Positions 43,155 through 51,164 of a stretch of 64,000 nt of DNA are shown in pieces. Under the pieces are notes generated by a model, which was not told the origin of the DNA, did no database searches, and worked only from the letters and a program-made list of their open reading frames with translations. The translations under genes and the position numbers were made by a program. Each line of letters begins with the position of its first letter. Positions within the stretch are counted from its first letter, which is position 1. The stretch is from Rufibacter sp. XAAS-G3-1 (GTDB lineage Bacteria > Bacteroidota > Bacteroidia > Cytophagales > Hymenobacteraceae): NCBI RefSeq assembly GCF_013623775.1, contig NZ_JABFAM010000010.1:62001-126000 (forward strand). Reading direction: 5' to 3'.

Positions 43155-43910
43155 CTAACTGGCCACCAACTGCCAAGAGGCCGGAATCTCCGCTACCGGT
43201 AGTCCTTCTCTTTCCAGTTTATCCACTAAACGGGTCAAATCTGAGAAGCTTTCCAGCACGAAGTAGGCCTCCGGTGTTTCTCCGGCTTTGTATGGCTGTC
43301 CTAGTAAGTCTTCCAACACCATAGGTCTCCAGGCGTATTCGCTTTTCATGGCTAATTCGGCTACCGGGGCGTTTGAAAGTAAGTTGGCACCAAACAAGGT
43401 CACCTTTCCGTGTTCATCGCGCAAAAGTCCGTTGCCCAGAACATGCTGCGCCAGACGCCATAGCAGGTCAGTAACGGTAGGGTCTTTGTGCGGTAAAGAC
43501 AACTGTCCCAACCGCTGCATGAAATCGGCTACCTCGGGCTGAAGAAGCCAAGGCAAATGGCTGAACAAATCCTGGAACATATCTTTCTCGCCCTGCAAAC
43601 GCAAATCCACGTCTGGGTGCACGCGCAGCGAAGTGACCGCCGGAAACTTCTGCCTGGCCCATCTTGCTAATACTTGTCTCGGGCGCAAAGGCTCCTCTAC
43701 TGCCACCAACTCCCATTCGGTGAGCCGCCGTAAGTGAAAGTTCACCTTAGTGAATTCAGGAATAAAATAAGCCTTCAGTTCCAGCGCGTTGACCCCGTTC
43801 CAAAAAGGCGCGGAGACCGCGGCAGAAAGTGCTTCTGCCCGCTTGGTGTACAAGATGTTCCAGGTTTGCTGCTGCCGGATGGTGTACTGGTGGTACTGTT
43901 GCTGATACAT
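43155..43910 (-). CDS. Phenylalanine-4-hydroxylase-like protein lacking two iron ligands
   Basis: 251 aa. The aromatic amino acid hydroxylase fold is recognisable from YHQYTIRQQQTWNILYTKR, IPEFTKVNFHL, TEWELVAVEEPL, EKDMFQDLFSHLPWLLQ, ADFMQRLG, KVTLFGANLLSN and EAYFVLESFSDL. In active enzymes the segment reads xFHDxxGHxPLL, with both His binding iron, plus a Glu about 40 residues later (TVEFGL). Here the first His is Gln (Q113), the second is kept (H118), and the Glu is Gly (G159). It should therefore not bind iron normally, so it is probably not a working hydroxylase; an amino-acid-binding or regulatory role is inference. Preceded by a terminator-like hairpin 13 bases before the start. Confidence 0.75.
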   Translation of the reverse strand: MYQQQYHQYTIRQQQTWNILYTKRAEALSAAVSAPFWNGVNALELKAYFIPEFTKVNFHLRRLTEWELVAVEEPLRPRQVLARWARQKFPAVTSLRVHPDVDLRLQGEKDMFQDLFSHLPWLLQPEVADFMQRLGQLSLPHKDPTVTDLLWRLAQHVLGNGLLRDEHGKVTLFGANLLSNAPVAELAMKSEYAWRPMVLEDLLGQPYKAGETPEAYFVLESFSDLTRLVDKLEREGLPVAEIPASWQLVAS

Positions 43911-43921
43911 GGCGTTGGTAC

Positions 43922-43962
43922 ATAAAAAAAGCCTGGTTCCGTTTACCGGAACCAGGCTTTAT
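43922..43962 (-). promoter_or_regulatory. Terminator-like hairpin directly before the hydroxylase-like start
   Basis: On the minus strand AAAGCCTGGTTCC...GGAACCAGGCTTT is followed by T7, ending 13 bases before the ATG. A partial complement to its 5' arm, ACCGGAGCAAGG, lies at 44013-44024, so an alternative fold is possible. No leader peptide was convincing. Confidence 0.55.
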
Positions 43963-44283
43963 AGTGGGTTATATTCTTTCTAAGTCATTCAGTTAGAAGT
44001 AGCCCATACAGTCCTTGCTCCGGTACGCGGCGCGTACGGTTTGCAATTGACCATAATGAGTGAAAGGGCTAATGTTCTCATAACTGAAACTAATATAGAG
44101 ACTTTCCTTTATAAAAGCAATAGTTTTTACGAATATTTTGAATTTGGGTTCAAGCCAGTCAGTAAAGAAGCAAGGCATTTCATCTCAACGGCTTCTGCGT
44201 TTTAGGCCCGTTTTCCCTAAAACAGGCCCTAAACGCGTCAGAAAACCTCCCCTCTCTGCGGGAGCGCATTTCTTTGCTTGCTG

Positions 44284-44409
44284 TTCGGGAGTTCTACTCC
44301 CGAACCTACCTGCTGCGGAGTGGAACTCCACCAGGAGCCACGGGCAGGTGTCGCATAAAAAGGAGAGTAGAACTCCCCGGCAGGTTGCTTCCGGAGTTCC
44401 ACTCCGGAA
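44284..44409. repeat. Array of four GGAGTT/AACTCC palindromes
   Basis: TTCGGGAGTTCTACTCCCGAA at 44284-44304, GGAGTGGAACTCC at 44317, GGAGAGTAGAACTCC at 44361 and TTCCGGAGTTCCACTCCGGAA at 44389-44409. Short palindromic repeats sit at 44199-44236 and 44425-44460. Same design as 6139-6256 but a different core. Confidence 0.75.
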
Positions 44410-44495
44410 GAGCAGTTCCCGCGTTTACGGCCTGTTTACCTCAAAAGAGCCCCTAAACGCATCTGCAGGCTGGGGTGAGATATGATCAAAATTGC

Positions 44496-45509
44496 TTAGG
44501 CCAGTTCTTTCCTAAGCGCAAACGTTTTCCGCATTTTCTTGATCAGGCGCTCAGATTCCGTGAAACTGAGGGTCTGGGCTCCGTCTGAGGCGGCTTCTTC
44601 GGGCTTCTCGTGGGTTTCATAGATGATGCCATCGGCACCGGCCATGATAGCCGCCAAGGCCATCGGCTCCACATATTCCCTTATGCCGATGCCGTGCGAA
44701 GGATCAACAATCACCGGTAAGTGGGTTTTCTCTTTCAGGATGGGAATAGCGTTCAAGTCCAAGGTGTTGCGGCTGGCGGTTTCGTAGGTTCTGATGCCGC
44801 GTTCGCAGAGCATCAGCTTTTCGTTGCCGCCGGAGAAGATGTATTCCGCGGAGTACAGCAGTTCATCAATGGTACCCGAGATGCCGCGCTTCAGCAAGAC
44901 CGGTTTGTCCACTTTTCCCAGTTCGTCCAGCAAGTTGAAGTTCTGCGTGTTGCGGGCTCCCACCTGGAACACATCGGTGTACGGTTCCATGTCGGCAATC
45001 TGTGACACCTGCATGACCTCGGTGACAACCTTGATGCCTTGGGCCCGGCACATGTCATAAAATAACTTCAGGCCTTCAATCCCGAGTCCGCGGAAGGAAT
45101 ACGGCGACGAACGGGGCTTGAACACGCCGCCGCGCATGAAACGCACGTTGTTGGCCACCAAATGCTGAATGGTTTTCTCAATCTGGGATTCGTTTTCAAT
45201 GGAGCACGGGCCGGCCATGATGGTAAAATCGCCTTCCTGCACCTTCAGCCCATCGCCAAAATCAATAACGGTGGGGTTTACCTTCCATTTTCTGGAAACC
45301 AGCCGATAATCATCAGAGACAATGTGGATGTCTTTGATGCCCCGCAAATTCCCGATGGCCCGCACGTCAAACTCGGCTTTGCCGGTACCCACCAGGTAAT
45401 GCCCCGCCTGGGTCACCACCTCAGTGGTTTTGTACTTCAATTCTTGGGCCTTGTGTACAATGGCCGCTTTGTCCTCGGGACGTATATCTGAATGTAGTTG
45501 GATTAACAT
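44496..45509 (-). CDS. aroF: 3-deoxy-7-phosphoheptulonate (DAHP) synthase, type I-beta
   Basis: First enzyme of the shikimate pathway: phosphoenolpyruvate plus erythrose 4-phosphate. 337 aa: an N-terminal ferredoxin-like regulatory domain (residues 1-70) and a barrel with MAGPCSIEN, RGGVFKPRSSPYSF, VFQVGARNTQNF, LLKRG and VDPSHGIG. The extra N-terminal domain is the Thermotoga-type regulatory extension. It is the last gene of the trp operon, 139 bases after trpA, so aromatic precursor supply is linked to tryptophan synthesis. Confidence 0.93.
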   Translation of the reverse strand: MLIQLHSDIRPEDKAAIVHKAQELKYKTTEVVTQAGHYLVGTGKAEFDVRAIGNLRGIKDIHIVSDDYRLVSRKWKVNPTVIDFGDGLKVQEGDFTIMAGPCSIENESQIEKTIQHLVANNVRFMRGGVFKPRSSPYSFRGLGIEGLKLFYDMCRAQGIKVVTEVMQVSQIADMEPYTDVFQVGARNTQNFNLLDELGKVDKPVLLKRGISGTIDELLYSAEYIFSGGNEKLMLCERGIRTYETASRNTLDLNAIPILKEKTHLPVIVDPSHGIGIREYVEPMALAAIMAGADGIIYETHEKPEEAASDGAQTLSFTESERLIKKMRKTFALRKELA

Positions 45510-45539
45510 TTTTGTTGATTTGGAGATGAGGTGATTTGA

Positions 45540-45650
45540 AGATGTGAAGATTGGGTAATGAGGAGATTTGAAGATGTGGAAATTTGAAGATTACAATAAA
45601 TACATCAACTTCTCATTTCCAAATCTCCTCATTACCCAATCTTCACATCT
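45540..45650. repeat. 31-bp perfect inverted repeat overlapping the trpA stop
   Basis: Arms about 45540-45570 and 45620-45650 (AGATGTGAAGATTGGGTAAT... and its complement). The right arm overlaps the trpA stop codon (TAG at 45651-45649). It lies inside the trp operon, between trpA and the DAHP synthase, and could attenuate or process the transcript. Confidence 0.8.
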
Positions 45651-46425
45651 ATTTAAGTGTTTTTAGGAAAGAACGGACGTTTTCGCGCACTTCCTGGGGT
45701 TGCTGCAAGGCCTTGATGAAGGCGCTGCCGATGATGGCGCCGTGGGCGGAAAGGCAGGCCATTTCAAACGAAGGCTTGTCGCTGATGCCAAAGCCAATGA
45801 GCAACGGGTTTTTCAAACCGAGCTTCTGCACTTTGGAAAAGTACGCTTGCTGCGAATCGCTGGCTTGCACCTGACTGCCGGTGGTGCTGGCGCTGGACAC
45901 CATGTAAATGAAGGAGTTGGTGAGCGCGTCTATCTGCCGGATTCTCGCCTCTGAGGTTTGCGGGGTAATCAGGAAGATGAGGCTGAGGCCGTGTTTCTCC
46001 AGAATGGGCTTGTATTCTTCCTCGTACTCGGCAAACGGAAGGTCGGGGAGAATGAGGCCGTCTACGCCAACGCGGGCGGCGTCTTCGCAGAAGCGCTCGA
46101 AGCCGTACTGCATCACCGGGTTCAGGTAGCCCATGAGAATAATGGGGAGCGTTACCCTTTCTCTGACTTGCTCTAATTGCTGCAATAACTTCTTGATGGA
46201 CATCCCGTTTTCCAATGCCACCTGATTGCTGGCTTGAATAGTGGGCCCATCGGCGAGCGGGTCTGAGAAGGGCATTCCGATTTCCACCAAGTCTGCGCCA
46301 GCGGCTTCCAGTTCTTCCAGAATAGTCATCGTATCTTCCAGTTTAGGATAACCGGCGGTGAAGTAAATATTCAGTAGATTTCCGCTTTTCTCCTGGAACA
46401 GGCGCGTGAGTCTATTTTGAGGCAT
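45649..46425 (-). CDS. trpA: Tryptophan synthase alpha subunit
   Basis: Releases indole from indole-3-glycerol phosphate and passes it to TrpB. Catalytic Glu in [19 protein letters not shown] and the second Asp in [11 protein letters not shown] (Asp60-type loop) are seen, with a phosphate-binding GFGIS. The ATG at 46425 overlaps the trpB end by 14 bases; an upstream TTG adds four residues. Confidence 0.95.
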   Translation of the reverse strand: MPQNRLTRLFQEKSGNLLNIYFTAGYPKLEDTMTILEELEAAGADLVEIGMPFSDPLADGPTIQASNQVALENGMSIKKLLQQLEQVRERVTLPIILMGYLNPVMQYGFERFCEDAARVGVDGLILPDLPFAEYEEEYKPILEKHGLSLIFLITPQTSEARIRQIDALTNSFIYMVSSASTTGSQVQASDSQQAYFSKVQKLGLKNPLLIGFGISDKPSFEMACLSAHGAIIGSAFIKALQQPQEVRENVRSFLKTLK

Positions 46426-47608
46426 CTTGTTGTTCAAAGTAAGTGAGAATGGTACTAAGGTCTTTGTCGCCGCGGCCCGAGAGGTTCAGCACGACTACGT
46501 CATCGGGGCCCGCCTGTACTTCTTTCAATGCCGCTAAGGCGTGCGAGCTTTCAATGGCGGGGATAATTCCTTCCAGACGGCTTAACTCACGCAGGGCTTC
46601 CATGGCATCGGCGTCGGTAATGGCAATGAAACGGGCACGTCCGGTTTGGGCCAAATGCGCGTGCTGCGGGCCAACGCCCGGATAATCCAGTCCGGCGGAA
46701 ATGGAATACGGCTCGGTAATCTGACCATCGTCGGTTTGCATGAGCAGGGTCTTGCTGCCGTGAATAATGCCCGTTTTCCCTAAAACAGAGGTAGCCGCCG
46801 AATGACCGGAATCCACGCCCAAACCAGCCGCTTCTACGGCAATTAATTGCACACTTTGTTCATCCAGGAAATGGTAAAAGGCACCGGCCGCGTTGGAACC
46901 ACCGCCCACGCAGGCCACCACATAATCGGGCAACTCGCGTCCCTCCTTCTCCAGCAGCTGTTTTCTAATCTCTTCTGAAATAACGGACTGGAAACGGGCC
47001 ACCATGTCGGGGTACGGGTGGGGGCCTACGACGGAGCCGATGATATAATGCGTGTCCTCGGGATGGTTTATCCAGTCGCGGATGGCTTCGTTGGTGGCGT
47101 CTTTCAGGGTTTGGGAACCGGAAGTGACGGGCACCACGGTTGCTCCCAGCAGGCGCATTTTCTCCACGTTGGGGCGCTGCCGCTCGGTGTCTATCTTGCC
47201 CATGTACACAATGCACTCCAGCCCGGCCAAAGCGCACACCGTGGCCGTAGCCACGCCGTGCTGACCGGCTCCGGTCTCCGCGATGATGCGGGTCTTGCCC
47301 AGACGTTTGGCCAGCAGAATCTGACCCACCGTGTTGTTGATTTTATGGGCGCCGGTATGGTTCAGGTCTTCCCGCTTCAGGTAAATTTTGGTGTTGTACT
47401 TTTCAGAAAGGCGCTTGGCGTGGTACAAGGGCGTGGGTCTGCCCACGTAATCCCGCAGGAGTTCCTGCATCTCCTCCTGGAAGGCAGGTTCCTGAATAAT
47501 GGTAAGGTATTTTTCCCGCAGTTCTTCTACGTTAGGGTACAGCATTTCCGGGATGAAAGCCCCTCCAAATTGGCCATAGTAGCCGCGTTCATTTACTCCG
47601 TATTCCAT
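46412..47608 (-). CDS. trpB: Tryptophan synthase beta subunit
   Basis: PLP enzyme that joins indole and serine. 398 aa. The PLP lysine is in [11 protein letters not shown] and GGGSNAAG is the phosphate-binding loop. Start at 47608 ([16 protein letters not shown]) is preferred over an ATG 15 codons upstream. A piece of the short palindromic repeat (CCGTTTTCCCTAAAACAG) lies within the coding sequence at about 46768-46790. Overlaps trpA by 14 bases. Confidence 0.95.
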   Translation of the reverse strand: MEYGVNERGYYGQFGGAFIPEMLYPNVEELREKYLTIIQEPAFQEEMQELLRDYVGRPTPLYHAKRLSEKYNTKIYLKREDLNHTGAHKINNTVGQILLAKRLGKTRIIAETGAGQHGVATATVCALAGLECIVYMGKIDTERQRPNVEKMRLLGATVVPVTSGSQTLKDATNEAIRDWINHPEDTHYIIGSVVGPHPYPDMVARFQSVISEEIRKQLLEKEGRELPDYVVACVGGGSNAAGAFYHFLDEQSVQLIAVEAAGLGVDSGHSAATSVLGKTGIIHGSKTLLMQTDDGQITEPYSISAGLDYPGVGPQHAHLAQTGRARFIAITDADAMEALRELSRLEGIIPAIESSHALAALKEVQAGPDDVVVLNLSGRGDKDLSTILTYFEQQDASK

Positions 47609-47678
47609 TCCTTTGGTTTTAAGTTCTGAGGTGCCTTCCCATGAAAAAAACATCTCTTAACTTGTTGTACAATAAAGG

Positions 47679-48314
47679 TTAACCTCTTATCTCTTCTATA
47701 AACAGTTTCAGTCGGTTCATGTCTTTTAAGCCCGGCTGAATCTCAAACTTACTGTTCAAATCAAGGCCGTGCAGTTGCGGCAAGCGCAAGGCTTTTATCT
47801 CCTCCACATGCTCCAGGTCAATGCCGCCGCTCAGGAAAAAAGGAACATCCAGGGTGTAGTTTTTCAGCACTTCCCAGTTAAACCGAACGCCGTTGCCGCC
47901 GGGGTTAGCGCCGCTGGCATCAAACAGGAAGTAATCACAATCATGCGCGTACTGCTGCAATTGCCCGAAGTCAAAATCCTCGCCTACCCTAAACGCTTTC
48001 ATCACGGTGAGGCCGGTTTCTCTCACTTCCATGCACAGTTCCGGCGATTCATGCCCGTGCAGCTGCACCATGTCTAAGCCCAACTCCGTGGCTTTCTGCA
48101 AAACCCCTTCAGCGGTCTCGTCCACAAACACGCCCACTTTTCGGGTTGTTTTCGGGAAAACAGACGCAAAAACCGCCCACTGCGTGGTGATGAACCGGGG
48201 CGACTTTTCATAAAAGATAAACCCCACGTAATCTGGTCTCAGTAACAGGAGTTCTTCAATGTTCTCGCTGTACTTCATGCCGCACACTTTTATCTTAAGC
48301 GAATTTTCTGACAT
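47679..48314 (-). CDS. trpF: Phosphoribosylanthranilate isomerase
   Basis: Isomerises phosphoribosylanthranilate in tryptophan synthesis. The start region KIKVCGMKY holds the catalytic Cys, FDASGANPGGNG the C-terminal Asp region, and FFLSGGIDLEHV the phosphate loop. I chose the ATG at 48314 (MSENSLKIKVCGM); another at 48338 is possible. A short palindromic repeat is embedded in the coding sequence at 48138-48173. There is a 310-base gap to trpC that contains a repeat element. Confidence 0.92.
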   Translation of the reverse strand: MSENSLKIKVCGMKYSENIEELLLLRPDYVGFIFYEKSPRFITTQWAVFASVFPKTTRKVGVFVDETAEGVLQKATELGLDMVQLHGHESPELCMEVRETGLTVMKAFRVGEDFDFGQLQQYAHDCDYFLFDASGANPGGNGVRFNWEVLKNYTLDVPFFLSGGIDLEHVEEIKALRLPQLHGLDLNSKFEIQPGLKDMNRLKLFIEEIRG

Positions 48315-48479
48315 TTTATCTGTACTAATAAGCTGCATTTCTGAAAAAGACAAAGAAAGAGAATGACTCAGAAAATGTCGTTTGTTCGCGTGTGCGTTCT
48401 CGGCTCGTTTTCCTGAAAACAGGCTTAAAGCGACGTAACATCCTTTTAATTATTTGGACAGGAAGGACTATCTCCTCTC

Positions 48480-48571
48480 TTTGTCATCCTGAAAGGAACT
48501 TGTGGCGAACTAGAAAAGCTTTAAACAAGCGCAATTACTGTTCGCCCACAAGTTCCTTTCAGGATGACAAA
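48480..48571. repeat. ~92-bp inverted repeat (GTCATCCTGAAAGG family), copy 3, inside the trp operon
   Basis: TTTGTCATCCTGAAAGGAAC...GGCGAACTAGAAAAGC then GTTCCTTTCAGGATGACAAA, a near-perfect hairpin. It sits in the 309-base trpF/trpC gap, so it may attenuate or stabilise the transcript there. Another short palindromic repeat at 48399-48433 precedes it. Confidence 0.8.
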
Positions 48572-48623
48572 ATGATAGTTGCATTTGTTCTGCTCCTTTT
48601 AGCAAATTTACGCTATAAACCAC

Positions 48624-49451
48624 TTACTTAGAAAAACTTACCTGATTAACGGCACTCAGTTTCTTTAACTCTTCCACAAACGCCAGACAAGCTTTTTCGG
48701 GGCGGCTGTGGCGCATGAAGGTCTCTCCTATCAGGAAGCCTTCATAGCCGTGTTCCCGAAGTTCCAGAATGCTTTTCGCCTCGCTTAACCCGCTCTCAGA
48801 TACTTTCACGAAGTCATTGGGAATGTACTGGGCTAGGTCAATGGACGTTTGCAGGCTCACCGAGAAATCATGCAGGTTGCGGTTGTTCACACCAATCAAA
48901 TCTACGTGCGGCGTGACGGTGCGCTCCAGTTCCTCGCGGTCATGTACTTCCAACAACACTTCCAAACCCAGCGAATGGGCAAACTGCGCCAATTGGCTTA
49001 CCTCCTCTTTAGAAAGCACCGCCGCAATCAACAAGATGGCATCAGCCCCAATGGATTTGGCTTCCAGAATCTGATATTCCTCCACCACGAAATCTTTCCG
49101 CAGGATGGGGCAAAAATTGAATTTACGGGCGGTAGTCAGGTCTTCGTTCTTCCCCCCGAAGAAATTAGAATCCGTCAGGATAGACAAGGCCGAAGCGCCC
49201 GCCTGCATGTACCCGATGGAAGTGCGTTCTACCGGCGCATACGCGTTGATGGTTCCTTTGGAGGGCGACTTCCGTTTGAACTCGGCAATGATGCCGGTCA
49301 GATCGGGGCGCTGCACATACTTGCGGAGCGATACCGGCTGCGAGCCAAAATAAATGCTGCGCTCCAACAAAGCGGTAGGCACCAGAGTTTTGCGATCAGC
49401 TACTTCCTGCCGCTTGTGGGCGATGATTTTATCTAAGATGGTGGATGACAT
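48624..49451 (-). CDS. trpC: Indole-3-glycerol phosphate synthase
   Basis: Closes the indole ring. 275 aa. The substrate Lys is in EFKRKSPSKG, a second Lys in FCPILRKDFVV, and the catalytic Glu region in LEVHDREELE and SESGL. Eight bases separate it from trpD. Confidence 0.95.
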   Translation of the reverse strand: MSSTILDKIIAHKRQEVADRKTLVPTALLERSIYFGSQPVSLRKYVQRPDLTGIIAEFKRKSPSKGTINAYAPVERTSIGYMQAGASALSILTDSNFFGGKNEDLTTARKFNFCPILRKDFVVEEYQILEAKSIGADAILLIAAVLSKEEVSQLAQFAHSLGLEVLLEVHDREELERTVTPHVDLIGVNNRNLHDFSVSLQTSIDLAQYIPNDFVKVSESGLSEAKSILELREHGYEGFLIGETFMRHSRPEKACLAFVEELKKLSAVNQVSFSK

Positions 49452-49459
49452 ATAAGGGG

Positions 49460-50446
49460 TTAAGCTAATAAGGTTCTAAATGTTTTCAGGGCCAGGCCGG
49501 TATCTAGCGAATGCCGGGCCTTTTGCAAAGCCTCCTGCAAGGAAAGACGCTCATCTGAGCAGTAAATCCCCAGTCCGGCGTTGGCGATGACGGCATCCTG
49601 TTGGGCAGCTGTTCCGCGGCCTTCCAGCACGTTCATGAAAATCGCCGCAGAATCTTCCACGGTGTTGCCGCCGGCCAAGTCACTTTCCTGGTAGGTAGGC
49701 AAGCCTAAGTCTGACGGCTGTAGAATCTGCTCACCTTCTGGCGTAACCATTTTAAACGGCCCGGTGAGGGAAACCTCGTCATACCCATCCAGCGCGTGCA
49801 GCAGCACAAAGCGTTTGCCGGTCTGTTGGTAAAGGTACGTATACAGACGCAACAGTTCTAAACTGAAAACCCCTACCATCTGGAAATGCGGCTTAGCCGG
49901 ATTTATCATGGGCCCCAGCATGTTGAAGAACGTTTTCACGCCCAAATCCTTCCGGATGGGGGCCACTTCTTTCATGGCCGGGTGAAACAGCGGGGCATGC
50001 AGAAAGCAAATGTTAGCCGCTTCCAGTTTGTTTCTGAGTGCGGTGCTGTCATTGGTAAACGAATAACCCAAATGCGCCATCACGTTAGACGAGCCGCAGA
50101 TAGAGGAAACGCCGTTGTTTCCGTGTTTGGCTACTTTGTAACCCGCTCCCGCTACCACAAAAGACGCCAGCGTAGAGATGTTGAAGGTGTCTTTGCCGTC
50201 GCCGCCGGTGCCGCAGAGGTCAATTACCTGGTCGGTGCCCAGTTCGGGGAGCAGGCACAGTTCCAGCATGGCTTCCCGGAAACCTTCCAGTTCGTGCACG
50301 GTGATGTTGCGCATGAGGTACACGGTCATGAAAGCGGCCATTTGGCTGGTGTTGTACTGACCCCGGCCAATATTGATAAGCACCTGTTTGGCGGTGTCTT
50401 TGGAGAGCGCTTTGTGCTCAATCAGTTGTTGCAGTACTTGTTTCAT
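49460..50446 (-). CDS. trpD: Anthranilate phosphoribosyltransferase
   Basis: Transfers phosphoribose to anthranilate. 328 aa. Glycine-rich substrate loop DLCGTGGDGKDTFNIST and VAKHGNNGVSS, with the family KxGN motif in AKHGNNG. The ATG at 50446 overlaps the trpG stop by four bases (ATGA), so translation is coupled. Confidence 0.95.
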   Translation of the reverse strand: MKQVLQQLIEHKALSKDTAKQVLINIGRGQYNTSQMAAFMTVYLMRNITVHELEGFREAMLELCLLPELGTDQVIDLCGTGGDGKDTFNISTLASFVVAGAGYKVAKHGNNGVSSICGSSNVMAHLGYSFTNDSTALRNKLEAANICFLHAPLFHPAMKEVAPIRKDLGVKTFFNMLGPMINPAKPHFQMVGVFSLELLRLYTYLYQQTGKRFVLLHALDGYDEVSLTGPFKMVTPEGEQILQPSDLGLPTYQESDLAGGNTVEDSAAIFMNVLEGRGTAAQQDAVIANAGLGIYCSDERLSLQEALQKARHSLDTGLALKTFRTLLA

Positions 50447-51066
50447 AGGGCAAGGGAGGCGGCAAAAGTAGTCCACTGGTTCACGCGCTTGGTGGGGTTC
50501 TGCAACCAATTGTTCAGCATTTCTTTGCCGAACTCGGTGAGAATGGATTCTGGGTGAAACTGCACGCCGCACACATCATACTGGCTATGCCGAATAGCCA
50601 TCACTTCGCCAGTTTCATCTACGGCCGTGATTTTGAGAGCCGCAGGCACTGACTCGGGCACGACCGTCCAGGAATGGTAGCGAGCCACGCTAAAAGTAGT
50701 AGGCAATTGCTTGAACATCGGCTCATTGGTATTCACGACCCGCATGGTGGAAGACACGCCATGAAACACCTCCTTCAGGTTAGACAACTCCGCCCCGAAG
50801 GCTTCGGCAATGGCCTGGTGCCCCAGGCAAACCCCCATGATGCGCTTGGTGGGCGCATATTTCTGCAGCAACGCAGGCATGATACCGGCCTCGCTAGGCA
50901 CTCCCGGCCCCGGCGAAAGCAGAATCACATCATACTTCTCCACCTCTTCCAAACTGATTTGGTCGTTGCGGAATACTTCCAGCTGTTTTCCGTAACCCAG
51001 TTCCCGGAGCAACTGCACCAGGTTGTAGGTAAAGGAATCGTAGTTATCTAAGACAAGAATTTTCAT
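50443..51066 (-). CDS. trpG: Anthranilate synthase component II (glutamine amidotransferase)
   Basis: Supplies ammonia to TrpE. 207 aa class-I amidotransferase with LLSPGPG, the nucleophile Cys in MGVCLGHQAIAEAFG and the His-Glu pair in GVQFHPESILTEFG. Coupled to trpD by ATGA overlap. Confidence 0.96.
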   Translation of the reverse strand: MKILVLDNYDSFTYNLVQLLRELGYGKQLEVFRNDQISLEEVEKYDVILLSPGPGVPSEAGIMPALLQKYAPTKRIMGVCLGHQAIAEAFGAELSNLKEVFHGVSSTMRVVNTNEPMFKQLPTTFSVARYHSWTVVPESVPAALKITAVDETGEVMAIRHSQYDVCGVQFHPESILTEFGKEMLNNWLQNPTKRVNQWTTFAASLAL

Positions 51067-51164
51067 GACGGTAAAGGATTTGTCTGGGCTCTGGTTCAGT
51101 TCTTCTGGTGGGTGTTTCAGGCCTTCTTTGCTGTAAATAGGCGTAAAACAGCTTTTATCTTTCT

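Noticed and set aside
43993-44178. 61-aa Phe/Tyr-containing ORF upstream of the hydroxylase-like gene as an attenuator leader
   Set aside because: Its stop does not align with the presumed antiterminator arm and the aromatic residues are spread out, unlike the trp and phe leaders.
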